Assembly (NCBI RefSeq): GCF_000369005.1
Contig: NZ_KB849765.1
Location: 434,001 to 498,000, forward strand
Source of the DNA: Acinetobacter beijerinckii CIP 110307
GTDB taxonomy: Bacteria; Pseudomonadota; Gammaproteobacteria; Pseudomonadales; Moraxellaceae
Direction of reading: 5' to 3'
Length of the DNA stretch: 64,000 nt
Under the pieces are notes generated by a model. The model was not told the DNA's origin. It saw only the letters and a list, made by a program, of their open reading frames with translations, and did no database searches. Position 1 is the stretch's first letter. The number at the start of each line of letters is the position of its first letter. Positions 25,878-35,883 of this stretch are shown piece after piece. A program made the translations under genes and the position numbers.

Positions 25878-27758
25878 CTAAATTTCTATTTGACTACCCA
25901 ATTCCACGACACGGTTGGTTGGAATTTGATAGAAATCGCTGACAGGACTGGTATTCCGCTGCATCGAAATAAATAGTTTTTCACGCCACGGCGACATCCC
26001 ATCACCCACTGTATGCACAATACGGTCTCTTGAAATAAAGAAACTCATTTGCATCATATCAAATTCAAAATCTAACTCTTTATAAGCTTGTTCCAAAGCA
26101 TTAGGAATATTCGGTTGATCCTTGAAACCATAGTAGACAAAGATGCGATAGAAATGATCCTCAAGTTTCTCTACTTTTAAACGGTCAGCCGCAGCGACAT
26201 AAGGAATATCTTGCGTATATACCGTGAGCATCACATTACGATCATGCAGCACTTTATTATGTTTAATATTATGCAACATCGCATGCGGAACAATATTTGG
26301 AGTACCTGTTAAAAAGATGGCTTCACCAGGAACAAAATGTGTCTCTTTGCTCATGCCAATGCTTTTTATGAATAACTCGATCGGTAATGCATTGGTTTCC
26401 ATACGGTTATATACAATTTCACGCCCACGTTTCCATGTCATCAAAATCGTATAAACCACGACACCAATTAAAATTGGCACCCATCCACCTGCTAAAATTT
26501 TCAGCGATGTTGATGCAACAAAAACTAAATCAAGAAATAAGAATGGTATCGTAAATAATGCGACTTTCCACCACGCCCAACGCCAAACCCCATAAGCCAA
26601 TGTTGAGATTAAAATCGTACCGCATAACATGGTCATCGTAACCGCGACACCATATGCACTCGCAAGCTCGGCACTACTTTCAAAAAGTAAAATCAGAATC
26701 ACCACAGAGATAAATAATACCCAATTAATAAAAGGTAAATAAATCTGCCCTTGCTCTACGTCTGATGTATGGTGAACTGTCAATCGGGGTAAATAGCGCA
26801 ATTGAATTGCCTGATTAGCAACTGAAAATACGCCTGTAATCACGGCTTGCGAGGCAATCACTGCCGCAGCTGTAGCCAATCCAATCATTGGAAACAAAGC
26901 CCATTCTGGAACTAAGATATAGAATGGATTTTCAATCGCTTGAGGATTACGCAATAACAATGCACCCTGACCTGCATAATTCAACAATAGACATGGCAAT
27001 ACAATAATGAACCACGCCAATTTAATTGGCATACGTCCAAAGTGCCCCATATCAGCATATAGCGCCTCACCACCTGTCATCGTCAGTACAACAGCACCCA
27101 TGGTGATAAAAGCAATGGCTGGTTGTTCAAACACGAAATTCAGTGCCCAGTAAGGATTAATCATCATCAATACGTATGGTGTTTGGATAATACTCCACAG
27201 ACCAATCAAGCCGATAGAAATAAACCAAAGCAAGGTAATTGGACCAAAGAATTTCCCCATTGTCGCTGTACCATGTCGCTGTACCATAAACAATGCGGTT
27301 AAAATTCCTAAGGCAATTGGAACCAACCATTGATCTAAAGCCGGTGTAATTAGACTCAAACCTTCAATCGCAGAAAGTACAGAAATTGCAGGTGTAATGA
27401 TGCCATCGCCAAAAAATAAGGATGCGCCAATAAATCCAAGTGCAATCAGATAGATCTTATTTTTATCTGAAAAAACTGTAGAACGGAGATTTAACGCCAA
27501 CAGCGATATGATCCCCCCTTCACCATTGTTATCAGCTCGCATAATGACGGAAACATATTTATAGCTGATACTTAAATTCATACACCAAAAAATCAGTGAC
27601 AATATACCTAAAACAGATGCTTCGTTAATTGGCATATGCCCCGTTCTGAAACACTCACGTATGGCATACAATGGACTTGTTCCAATGTCTCCAAAGACCA
27701 CCCCTAAGGCTGCCAGTGTCATGACTGGCAATGCGGCTTTTTTTGCAGTGCTTTGCAT
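25878..27758 (-). CDS. kup: Kup, low-affinity potassium transporter
   Basis: A 626-aa inner-membrane K+ uptake protein with about 12 membrane helices and a C-terminal cytoplasmic domain (about 455-626). Signatures are [20 protein letters not shown] at the N-terminus and [29 protein letters not shown] and [13 protein letters not shown]. The length is usual for Kup. It is monocistronic and ends in a palindromic terminator. Confidence 0.96.
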   Translation of the reverse strand: MQSTAKKAALPVMTLAALGVVFGDIGTSPLYAIRECFRTGHMPINEASVLGILSLIFWCMNLSISYKYVSVIMRADNNGEGGIISLLALNLRSTVFSDKNKIYLIALGFIGASLFFGDGIITPAISVLSAIEGLSLITPALDQWLVPIALGILTALFMVQRHGTATMGKFFGPITLLWFISIGLIGLWSIIQTPYVLMMINPYWALNFVFEQPAIAFITMGAVVLTMTGGEALYADMGHFGRMPIKLAWFIIVLPCLLLNYAGQGALLLRNPQAIENPFYILVPEWALFPMIGLATAAAVIASQAVITGVFSVANQAIQLRYLPRLTVHHTSDVEQGQIYLPFINWVLFISVVILILLFESSAELASAYGVAVTMTMLCGTILISTLAYGVWRWAWWKVALFTIPFLFLDLVFVASTSLKILAGGWVPILIGVVVYTILMTWKRGREIVYNRMETNALPIELFIKSIGMSKETHFVPGEAIFLTGTPNIVPHAMLHNIKHNKVLHDRNVMLTVYTQDIPYVAAADRLKVEKLEDHFYRIFVYYGFKDQPNIPNALEQAYKELDFEFDMMQMSFFISRDRIVHTVGDGMSPWREKLFISMQRNTSPVSDFYQIPTNRVVELGSQIEI

Positions 27759-27841
27759 ATGTTGTCTTCAAAATAGAACGTTATATGCCGCAATATTATC
27801 ACTAGCTAGAAAGTTTTTCTGCAAATCTGTTTGACTACAAC

Positions 27842-27870
27842 TTGGCATGATGCTTTTTTTTAGTTACTAT
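27842..27870 (+). promoter_or_regulatory. Promoter of tRNA-Ser
   Basis: A -35 TTGGCA and -10 TACTAT separated by 17 bases, ending 10 bases before the mature tRNA 5' end. Confidence 0.75.
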
Positions 27871-27880
27871 CGCACACCTT

Positions 27881-27971
27881 GGTGAGGTGTCCGAGTGGCT
27901 GAAGGAGCACGCCTGGAAAGTGTGTAAACGTTTATAGCGTTTCGAGGGTTCGAATCCCTCTCTCACCGCCA
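27881..27971 (+). tRNA. tRNA-Ser (anticodon GGA), island insertion site
   Basis: A 91-nt class II tRNA with acceptor GGTGAGG / CCTCTCTCACC region, anticodon arm carrying TGGAAAG (GGA), a long variable arm, GTTCGAATC T-arm and encoded CCA. It closely follows the E. coli tRNA-Ser(GGA) pattern. Its last 17 bases are part of the 20-bp repeat flanking the genomic island, and the integrase gene follows, so it is the attachment site. Confidence 0.95.
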
Positions 27972-27974
27972 AAT
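27955..27974 (+). repeat. attL, 20-bp direct repeat in tRNA-Ser 3' end
   Basis: TCCCTCTCTCACCGCCAAAT, identical to 58810-58829. The copy covers the tRNA 3' end, so the tRNA stays intact after integration. The repeats define an island of about 30.9 kb. Confidence 0.9.
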
Positions 27975-28003
27975 ATACTTTCTATGATATCCCATAGAGT
28001 CCT

Positions 28004-28037
28004 AAAAGCTTAAATCTAAAGGGTTTAAGCTTTTTTT
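28004..28037 (+). terminator. Terminator of tRNA-Ser
   Basis: A stem AAAAGCTTAAA / TTTAAGCTTTT with a 9-base loop and a T-run, about 33 bases after the tRNA. A diverged copy lies at 58859-58891. Confidence 0.85.
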
Positions 28038-28079
28038 ATTGCCTTATGCTTTCCAAGAAATACTATTGAATCCTAAGAT

Positions 28080-28137
28080 AGTTGGGGGTATAACTGGGGG
28101 TAAAATAATTTACTCCTATTTTTTACCCCCAAATTTC
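28080..28137. promoter_or_regulatory. Integrase arm-type repeats at left island end
   Basis: Two direct copies of TGGGGGTA (in GTTGGGGGTATAACTGGGGG) followed by the inverted form TACCCCCA, within 80 bases of the integrase start. The same double repeat occurs at 58729-58753 at the other end. They are likely binding sites for the integrase arm-binding domain and may also autoregulate int. Confidence 0.6.
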
Positions 28138-28153
28138 TACGGAATGAACGGCA

Positions 28154-29320
28154 ATGCTTACAGATGCGCAAGTCAGAAAGATCAAACCACTAGAAAAAAA
28201 GACCAAATATGCTGATGAAAAAGGCATGTATTTAGAAGTTACACCATCAGGTGGTATGCATTGGCGTATGAAATTTCGTCTAAATGGGAAAGAAAATATT
28301 TTTAGTATTGGCACATATCCTGAGACTACACTGGCTCAAGCAAGAAGAATTCGTGATGAAACTCGCTTACAGATAAAAGATGGCGTTAATCCTAATGAAG
28401 CAAAAAAACAAAAAAAATTACATGCAGATGAAAGTACACTCTTTAAAGTACTAGCAATGCAATGGATGCAAGATCGTAAAGATGCGATTACTGAAGGTAC
28501 TTACTTACGTGATTTATCTGTTTTTGAAAAAGATCTGTTCCCTGCTTTAGGTGATACACCTATAGACCAAATCAAAGGTAAAGATATTCTTGCTTGTGCT
28601 AAAAAAATTGAAGAGCGTGGCGCATTGGAAATGGCCAAGCGTTCTATTCCTTTGACTGGTCGAATTTTTCGCTATGCAATACGTAAAGGAATTATTGAGA
28701 ATGATCCGACCCCTCATCTACAAGAGGCATTAAAGCCACGAAAAGTAAAACATATGGCTCGTCTGGATATTTCTGAGTTTCCGCCATTCCTTGAGCGTAT
28801 GGATCATTATCACGGTAGTATTTTAGTTAAAACTGCACTACAACTAATGACTTTAACATTTGTGAGAACTGCGGAACTAATAAACATGGAGTGGAATGAG
28901 ATTGATTTTGATAATCATTTATGGAGAATTCCTGCTTATAAAATGAAAATGGCATTACCTCATATTGTTCCTTTATCAAAACAAGCTGTTGAGTTAATTG
29001 AGGGGCTAAGACCAATAACAGGTAACAAGCAATTCGTTTTTTATAATCACAGTAAAGCCAAACCGTTAAGTAATAATGCTCTTTTAAGTGCAATTCGAAC
29101 AATGGGTTATATGGGGAAAATGACGGGACATGGTTTTCGAGGACTTGCGTCTACAACCTTACATGAACAAGGTTATATGCATGATGCGATTGAAATTCAA
29201 TTAGCGCACACCGTTGGGAACTCGGTTTCTCAGGCTTATAACCATGCTCAGCATTTAGATTACCGAGTAAAAATGATGCAGGAATGGTCTAATTTTATTG
29301 ATAATTTGAGAGAAAAATAG
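28154..29320 (+). CDS. Tyrosine integrase, P4 type
   Basis: A 388-aa integrase. The N-terminal DUF4102 arm-binding domain (MLTDAQVRKIKPLEKKTKYA, then YLEVTPSGGMHWRMKFR) is followed by a core-binding domain and the catalytic domain. The catalytic residues are an Arg in FVRTAELINMEW (about 239), His and Arg in GHGFRGLAS (about 326-329), a His in LAHTVGNSV and the nucleophilic Tyr in QAYNHAQ. It inserts and excises the island at tRNA-Ser. It is intact and starts 183 bases after the tRNA. Confidence 0.95.
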   Translation: MLTDAQVRKIKPLEKKTKYADEKGMYLEVTPSGGMHWRMKFRLNGKENIFSIGTYPETTLAQARRIRDETRLQIKDGVNPNEAKKQKKLHADESTLFKVLAMQWMQDRKDAITEGTYLRDLSVFEKDLFPALGDTPIDQIKGKDILACAKKIEERGALEMAKRSIPLTGRIFRYAIRKGIIENDPTPHLQEALKPRKVKHMARLDISEFPPFLERMDHYHGSILVKTALQLMTLTFVRTAELINMEWNEIDFDNHLWRIPAYKMKMALPHIVPLSKQAVELIEGLRPITGNKQFVFYNHSKAKPLSNNALLSAIRTMGYMGKMTGHGFRGLASTTLHEQGYMHDAIEIQLAHTVGNSVSQAYNHAQHLDYRVKMMQEWSNFIDNLREK

Positions 29321-29490
29321 TCAATTTAGAAAAGCTCATCGTAAATCTAATAGGTGGAAATATGATAGCTTGAGCTTATCATCTTAAACCCTAGATAGTT
29401 ACAAGCTTTAGCTTAGAAAGGTATTTCAGCTATGAACCAAACTTGATATATTCTAAATCATTATCAAGTTTTCAACAAAAGGCTCCTATC

Positions 29491-29523
29491 ATGAGCCACT
29501 TTAATTTTGGTTTTTATTTTTAG
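29491..29523 (+). other. Possible 10-codon leader ORF before the GHKL gene
   Basis: ATG...TAG encoding MSHFNFGFYF, ending 12 bases before the GHKL ATPase start. A small hairpin GGCTC/GAGCC overlaps its start codon. There is no strong ribosome binding site. It may be chance; it is recorded because the peptide is unusually aromatic. Confidence 0.25.
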
Positions 29524-29535
29524 TAGAAATTTATC

Positions 29536-31641
29536 ATGACTTTGGATATTAAAGGCGGTTTAAAAAACACACTTCCTAGTGCCAATAAATATGTTGTGGT
29601 AGAAGAACTACTATCTAATGCTATTGATTCCTACCTAATTCGTCGAAAAGAGGATGCGAGCACCCCCAAACTAACTATCACATTTGAAATAGAATTTTAT
29701 CAAAAAACTTTATTTACTGATGGCGAATATGATTTGGCTATTTCTTGCTTAGAAAATGGAGCAGGATTTTGTAATGAGCAGGTCAAAGCCTTTGTAACTA
29801 AGGATTCGACTTATAAAGATTATCTCCATATAGAAGGACTAGGAAAATGTAAAGGTGCAGGTAGAATTCAATTTTTTCACTACTTTGAAATACTTAATAT
29901 TGATAGTGTCTACTTAGATAAAGATAAGCTAAAACGCAGAATACTTTCTATAAAACCAGAGACCAGAGAAATTTCAGAGTCTCATTTTTCTCAATATGAA
30001 CTTGAATCTACGGATATAAACACAAAAGTAACACTCAAAGGTATTAAAAAAAACTCATTTAAAAATCAAAATGATATATTAACGATTCGTAATGATTTTT
30101 CAGCACTCAAATTAAAAAAATATGTTTTAACAACATTCTTACAGCGCTTAATACTCTTAAAAGAATTAATTGGAGAGTTTTCAATTAATTTTCATGATAA
30201 CGATAATGGCGAACGAACTTCATCTACTATTTCTTCAGATGATTTACCGTTACCAGTGGATAATAAGACCCTAGTATTAAGATGTTCACATAGCAATTTA
30301 TCTAAGCCGTCATACGATCTAAAAATTACAAGATATTCTATTACGCCGTCTGAGAATAGCAGCGAACAACATGAAATTGCACTTTGTGCTAATTCTGCAA
30401 TAGTTTGCTCTCTAGCAAAGAAATTTTTCCGTACGACTTCTGATCTCAAAAAGCCTATTGATGGTTACTTTGAATTAATACTTGTAGAAAGTGAATTTCT
30501 TGAAAGCAAAGTGAATCAGCAAAGAGATGCTTTTAATATTCCCAAAGAATGTTCTAGTGGTGAAGATCTTATTGATGAAATTTCAATGCAGGATATTATC
30601 GAAGCTTTAGAAGATTATGTTTATTTAATTATAACTCCGAAAGATTTTGATAAAGAAGCTTTAATCAACTCTACTCAAGAAAGATTTGGCATATCTCGAA
30701 CCATGCTTGAGGATACCAATATCAAAATTCACTTCAGCGATACAGAAGAGAATATCGCTAAGCGTGTTTTAAAGAAGCTTCAGGAAGACATTGTTAAAGA
30801 TACGTCAAACCTCTTTGATATTAAACAAAGAGTACTACTCCTAGATCCTCGTAGCGAAGATTTCAGAACACAAATTAACGACCTTTCTTGGAAATACACA
30901 AGTTCGCTCAAAAAAATGGACATGGCTAATTTATCTCAACTGATAGTTCGTCGCTCTTCAATGATTGAAGTGTTAAGAAAAGCTGTGAGACTTATGCTTG
31001 CATGCCAAGAGCAATCTTCTGTTGTACGTCGTGAGGATGAAAAAATAATCCACAATGTATTTTTCCCCACAGGAAAAAACAATACAGAAAGTATTGATCA
31101 TGATATTTGGATATTAAACGAGGAATATCATTATTTTGAACATATAGCTTCAGACAGACCCCTATCATCTTTCGTATGGAAAGATCAGAAAAAACTGTTT
31201 GAATCGGATATTGATGAAAGCTTAGAAGCATTATTCAAAAAAAATAATAATGATCATTCTAAAAAACGTCCAGATATTGCAATTTTTAATGAAGAAGGCT
31301 CAGCAATTATTATTGAATTTAAGGCACCTAAAGTACCTCTTCAAGATCATATTCCTGATTTAGTACAGTATTCGAGACTCCTAGCAGCAAAATCTGGTGG
31401 AAAAATAAAAAAATTCTATGGTTATCTAATTGGCACTGAATTAGATGAGTCAAGAATGCCAACTAACTATGAAAAATTCCCTAGTGGTCTAGGTTACTTT
31501 AATACTAGTGTTATATCCGATCCTGCAACAAGAATCCCCTATGGCGAGCTATATACTGAAATTCTTTTCTATGATCAGTTTATAGATAGGGCAGAAAAGA
31601 GGCTTAATATTTATAAGAAAAAATTAAACATTGAATTTTAA
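29536..31641 (+). CDS. MORC-like GHKL ATPase with C-terminal PD-(D/E)xK nuclease
   Basis: A 701-aa protein, probably defensive. The N-terminal GHKL ATPase has N-box EELLSNAIDSY (about 23-33), a G1-like motif ENGAGF (73-78, Glu replacing the usual Asp), and a G2-like loop GLGKCKGAGR (101-110). A transducer-like middle region and helical segments follow. Near the C-terminus KRPDIAIF and AIIIEFKAP (Asp580, Glu594, Lys596) form a PD-(D/E)xK nuclease motif. MutL/MORC-type ATPases linked to nucleases are known around restriction systems. It is a stand-alone gene with no partner downstream; it converges on the zinc-ribbon gene. Function is inferred. Confidence 0.75.
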   Translation: MTLDIKGGLKNTLPSANKYVVVEELLSNAIDSYLIRRKEDASTPKLTITFEIEFYQKTLFTDGEYDLAISCLENGAGFCNEQVKAFVTKDSTYKDYLHIEGLGKCKGAGRIQFFHYFEILNIDSVYLDKDKLKRRILSIKPETREISESHFSQYELESTDINTKVTLKGIKKNSFKNQNDILTIRNDFSALKLKKYVLTTFLQRLILLKELIGEFSINFHDNDNGERTSSTISSDDLPLPVDNKTLVLRCSHSNLSKPSYDLKITRYSITPSENSSEQHEIALCANSAIVCSLAKKFFRTTSDLKKPIDGYFELILVESEFLESKVNQQRDAFNIPKECSSGEDLIDEISMQDIIEALEDYVYLIITPKDFDKEALINSTQERFGISRTMLEDTNIKIHFSDTEENIAKRVLKKLQEDIVKDTSNLFDIKQRVLLLDPRSEDFRTQINDLSWKYTSSLKKMDMANLSQLIVRRSSMIEVLRKAVRLMLACQEQSSVVRREDEKIIHNVFFPTGKNNTESIDHDIWILNEEYHYFEHIASDRPLSSFVWKDQKKLFESDIDESLEALFKKNNNDHSKKRPDIAIFNEEGSAIIIEFKAPKVPLQDHIPDLVQYSRLLAAKSGGKIKKFYGYLIGTELDESRMPTNYEKFPSGLGYFNTSVISDPATRIPYGELYTEILFYDQFIDRAEKRLNIYKKKLNIEF

Positions 31642-31711
31642 TGTCAACATAGCGGATTAAGCAAAACAGTATTAATACTCTGGTTTAAGTTAACGAACAG
31701 TTCTACTTTAT

Positions 31712-32634
31712 CTAGAGTATACCTGTACCAGTCTGATGCTTTAACAAAGCTGCCAATTGTGAACCTGATTTTAGTTTCTCTGTGTAAGGGCAACCTTGGT
31801 CATTAGGTGCCCAATGTGGACATCTTAGATAATATTGATCTAACAACCCAATACCATTCTTTTTCTTTTGTAAAATCATCGGCTCAGCATGCATTGGGCA
31901 ACAAACAATGTTAATACCTTGCTTTTTATTTCTTAGATCAGATTGTAAATCATCCATACGCTCTATAATACTTTCAGAAGTACTATGATCGTGAAGAATA
32001 ATATTAAAATCTTGGGCAGGAAGGCTAAACTCAGGTGCAGATGTATCTGTCATTAATGCCAAATCTTGTTGAGATAAATTTTCACGATACTCACACAAAT
32101 GAATCAGCTGATTATTAAAATACCAACCTGTACATCCCCAATAAAAGTCTTGTGGTTTTACATGAACTAAATTGCGTGCCCACTGCAGTTTCATAGGTCT
32201 TTGACATTTAGAACATGACTTGGCCATTGTATCAGCAAAGGCATTCCACTGAAGAACATGTGTTGTTTCTAAACCAATTTCAACTTTGTGGATATTCTCT
32301 TCATTTTGTTGGAATTTATCAGCAGCAATGATTTGACTATCATTTTTAATCCTTTGTTTAAGAAAATTTCTTTCCTCATCAAGTTCATATAACCTTTTAC
32401 GTTGTTGTTCAGTAATACGTCCATTTTCATTTAGCTTTCGACGTAAAAATTGAATTTCTTGATTAAGCTCATGTATTTTTTCTTGTTTTTATTTCTCTCA
32501 TCATAAACAGTCTTTGTGATAATTTCTTTCGCAGAAAAATAGGTCTTCACAGTAGAAACCACTTCAGAAACCGCGTTCACAGCCACACTGAATAAAGATC
32601 CAATGCCAGAAAACAACATATCAAAAAAGCCCAT
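31712..32634 (-). pseudogene. Coiled-coil/zinc-ribbon protein gene with a frame break (mutation or programmed frameshift)
   Basis: Two adjacent frames together make a protein of about 306 aa. The first (from ATG 32634, behind GGGGTAG) starts MGFFDMLFSGIGSLFSVAVN, an amphipathic or membrane-associating helix. The second has no start of its own upstream of 32227 but encodes from 32488 a clear coiled coil (IHELNQEIQFLRRKLNE, LYELDEERNFLKQRI). It then has two zinc-ribbon-like units (CSKCQRPMKLQ..WGC; CCPMHAEPMIL..RCPHW). The switch lies in an A-rich tract (32472-32488, runs of five and six A on the coding strand). If the frame is not shifted, the first frame ends at 32431 after 67 aa, and a 171-aa zinc-ribbon protein could start at 32227. 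It follows the type III Res gene. Confidence 0.65.
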
Positions 32635-32647
32635 AACTACCCCATGC

Positions 32648-32680
32648 AAGGGAGTCTATGACTCAGCCATAGACTCCCTT
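32648..32680. terminator. Hairpin between res and the zinc-ribbon gene
   Basis: A 13-bp perfect stem AAGGGAGTCTATG / CATAGACTCCCTT with a 7-base loop, 5 bases after the res stop. Leftward it lacks a clean T-run, so termination may be partial and the next gene may be read through. Confidence 0.65.
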
Positions 32681-32684
32681 TTAC

Positions 32685-35600
32685 TTACTTAACTAGGCTC
32701 ATCAAACTGCTAAAGCTATCAATCACGGCATACTTTACGTCATCACCTAAAGACTGATTTTCTTCATTCAACGTTGCAAAGAATTTCTTAGCACTATCAA
32801 TTTTACGTTTTTCTTTATCACGTAGGTCAGCATCATTCATAGAACCTTTTGTTTCTGCGACAAAATAAACTTGGCGTACTTTATCTTTATCAAAAGCAAT
32901 TGCCCAGTCAGGGTTATAGTTCCCAAATGGCGTAGGAATTTGAAAACGATCTGGAAGTTTTGCGTAAACAATCACTTCATCAGCCCCATCCAACTCTTCT
33001 ACAAACTTGCGTTCATTATCAGAATCAGTTACTACATAATCCCAAATGTGGCGGTCTGCTTTAAAGGACTTTAATGGAATATTTTCATTACTTACAAAAA
33101 TATCATTTTCAGGATAACCCTCTTTTAATGGATTGTATTTTAAACCCTGAATCACCATGGATGCTTGTTGCTCATTGATAATTCTACTCATTTCACGAAT
33201 AAACGCTTCAGGGTTTAATTTAAATTGAGCAAAAACAGAGGCATTAATCCCTTTGAGAATCTGTGCTACAGTCTTTCGGGTCAAGTTGGTATCTTCCGCA
33301 ATATTACCAACCAAGTCATATTGCACCTGAGAGTGAATCGATAAAGTACTATTTTCAGTTTTAGAGGTCATTTTTCCAAAAGCTTCTTTTGACTTCAATT
33401 CATCAAAACTCACCTCATCTTTCATTGAAGATTCAGCAAGCTTGTAAGTTAAAGTTTCTACAAACTTGTTGTTACGCTCTTTTGCTGTACGCTCAACACA
33501 ACTAATACTGTCACTAATCAACTTGTTAGAATCAATCTGAATTTGATAAATCGCTTTACGATTAATTTTTTTCCATAAATCCTGAAATTCTTTACGCTCA
33601 AGATTTTTAGAGTTGATGTGGTTAGTCAAACGCTTATTAGCATCCTCAGTCATACCATCAGTCGCTTTAGGATCAAAAATACTATCAATTAGCTTTGTAA
33701 TTTGAGCTGTATAGGGTTGCAACTCATCAGGGAGTGTAACCAGCTCACCATTGGCTTTGTCTTGATGATATTTAGGTGCAATATGATCATTATCATCGAT
33801 ATAGTCATTTCGTGTCAGATACTTATGAATCTGTTTTGCCATAACTTTCGTCACTTCAAGTTTTGAACCATCTGAAAGTGTGAATACCTTGCCTTCAAAG
33901 TACTCAGGCGTTGCTTGTGTTGGGCGACTCGCCAATGTATTTACAATCTCTGTCTGCAATTTAGCAACAAAGTCTTTGTAACTTTCATTGGTGACAACAG
34001 TCAGATTATTTAAACGATGAACTTCACCTAATGCACCAAAATAGTTGGCATCCATACGTTCGCCATTTTTATTCACCGCTAAGCGTAGACCACGCCCTAC
34101 TTCTTGACGACGTGAAATCGTATTATCTGAATGCTTCAATGTACAAATCACGAAAACGTTTGGATTGTCCCAACCTTCTCGTAAAGCAGAATGTGAAAAA
34201 ATAAAACGTGTTGGTTCTTCAAAAGAAAGTAAGCGCTCTTTATCTTTTAAAATGAGATCGTAGGCATCGATATCATCCGCTTGTTGCACGGATACGCCCA
34301 ATTCTTCATCTTTGACTTTCTTTAATGCAGGATCAGTTAATTTTTTTGATTTTTTATCGATCGAAAAATAGCCATTATGTGTTGTACCTATGTCAATAGA
34401 CTTTAGATATTCTTGATATGGATCATTTTCTATATTGAGATCCAAAAAATCATTTAAAACAAATTGATATTGTTCTTTAAAGATTTGAGTGTATTCACCA
34501 TCAACGGGATTGTTATCTTCATCATACTGACGGTATTTTGCCACTTCATCGATAAAGAAAAGACTCAAAACTTTAATACCTTGATTGTAAAGCTGACGTT
34601 CTTTTTGAAGATGTGCACGAATTGTTTCACGGATTTGAATCGTGCGCATAACTTGTTCATCAACATGTCCAACGGCTTCGCCTACATGGATTTTTTTCCC
34701 ATTTTCAAAAGTAACAGAGTTATCCCGTGCATCAATATCGATGACAACGTAACGGTCATGGTATTGCTCAGCCTGTCCAGAGATATTATAAAGATTATCA
34801 CCCTTTTTAATCTGTCGAATTAAACGCCTAAATCCATTTTTTTCTGCAATCTCTAATTCAAGACGTGCAATTGGTGCAGATTTTGAGACAAGGATATCTT
34901 GCAGATACAAGTAACCATGTGTACCTGTTAAACCTTGGACTTGGATACCTTTAACCGTGATTTTCTTTACTAATTTTTGGTTATAAGCATCTAAAGCATC
35001 TAAACGGTACACTAAATTGTAGTCACGTTTATGCGTCGCAGAATAACGTAGAATAAATAATGGCTTGAAGTTTGCTAAAGATTGTAAGGTTTTTTCCGCA
35101 CCCATTTTTTGAGGTTCATCCAAAATTAGAATTGGACGGTTACGACTAATCACATCAATCGGTCTACGAGATTGAAATTCATCGAGTTCATCATAAATAC
35201 GACGGTTATCTTTACCAGTGGCATTAAACGCTTGCACGTTAATGACCATGACATTAATACCTGCATTTGAGCTAAAGCTTTCTAAGTGATGTAAGGCTTT
35301 GGAATCATAGATAAAGAAGCGGGCTTTTTTACCATATTGATCTTTTTCCATAAAGTGGTCTGCTGTCATCTGTAAGGTTTTATAAACACCTTCACGAATG
35401 GCAACACTTGGCACCACAATAATAAACTTTGACCAGCCATACTGCTTATGCAGTTCAAACATGGTACGGATATAACAATAGGTTTTCCCTGTACCAGTTT
35501 CCATTTCAATATTTAGATTGAGTGGACTACCAGTGAGGTTTTTACCTTTAACATCATCAGTAATTAAACCTGATGATGGCTCTAAAATATTCGCCATTTG

Positions 35601-35870
35601 TACATTTTGAATATTTTTAAGCACTGCATCTAGGTTAAAAATTTGAGCATTTTCAAAACCAACGTCAGCCACTACTTTTTTAGGTTTACCACGCTGTAAG
35701 TCTAATGTCTCTTCAAGCATGTCTGCTTGTGCTGTTGGTTTTTTAGTTTTTACTGCACCTTGGTCGATCATATAACGATGACCTTCCAACTTGGGTTGTC
35801 CAATAAAACATTCTACCACTGCCTTTACAGCATCTTTCTGATAATCAAGTGTTTTAAAATGGATTTTCAT
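32685..35870 (-). CDS. Type III restriction enzyme Res subunit
   Basis: A 1061-aa SF2 helicase-nuclease. Walker A is METGTGKT (123-130), the DExx box LILDEPQKM, motif III YSATHKRDY, and motifs V-VI EGWDNPNVFVICTL and RRQEVGRGLRL. The C-terminal endonuclease shows PDWAIAFDKD and YFVAETKGS, a PD-(D/E)xK arrangement. With Mod it translocates on DNA and cuts unmodified sites that lie head-to-head. The ATG lies behind AAGAGGA, 13 bases after mod. It appears intact. Confidence 0.95.
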   Translation of the reverse strand: MKIHFKTLDYQKDAVKAVVECFIGQPKLEGHRYMIDQGAVKTKKPTAQADMLEETLDLQRGKPKKVVADVGFENAQIFNLDAVLKNIQNVQMANILEPSSGLITDDVKGKNLTGSPLNLNIEMETGTGKTYCYIRTMFELHKQYGWSKFIIVVPSVAIREGVYKTLQMTADHFMEKDQYGKKARFFIYDSKALHHLESFSSNAGINVMVINVQAFNATGKDNRRIYDELDEFQSRRPIDVISRNRPILILDEPQKMGAEKTLQSLANFKPLFILRYSATHKRDYNLVYRLDALDAYNQKLVKKITVKGIQVQGLTGTHGYLYLQDILVSKSAPIARLELEIAEKNGFRRLIRQIKKGDNLYNISGQAEQYHDRYVVIDIDARDNSVTFENGKKIHVGEAVGHVDEQVMRTIQIRETIRAHLQKERQLYNQGIKVLSLFFIDEVAKYRQYDEDNNPVDGEYTQIFKEQYQFVLNDFLDLNIENDPYQEYLKSIDIGTTHNGYFSIDKKSKKLTDPALKKVKDEELGVSVQQADDIDAYDLILKDKERLLSFEEPTRFIFSHSALREGWDNPNVFVICTLKHSDNTISRRQEVGRGLRLAVNKNGERMDANYFGALGEVHRLNNLTVVTNESYKDFVAKLQTEIVNTLASRPTQATPEYFEGKVFTLSDGSKLEVTKVMAKQIHKYLTRNDYIDDNDHIAPKYHQDKANGELVTLPDELQPYTAQITKLIDSIFDPKATDGMTEDANKRLTNHINSKNLERKEFQDLWKKINRKAIYQIQIDSNKLISDSISCVERTAKERNNKFVETLTYKLAESSMKDEVSFDELKSKEAFGKMTSKTENSTLSIHSQVQYDLVGNIAEDTNLTRKTVAQILKGINASVFAQFKLNPEAFIREMSRIINEQQASMVIQGLKYNPLKEGYPENDIFVSNENIPLKSFKADRHIWDYVVTDSDNERKFVEELDGADEVIVYAKLPDRFQIPTPFGNYNPDWAIAFDKDKVRQVYFVAETKGSMNDADLRDKEKRKIDSAKKFFATLNEENQSLGDDVKYAVIDSFSSLMSLVK

Positions 35871-35883
35871 CTATTCAATCCTC

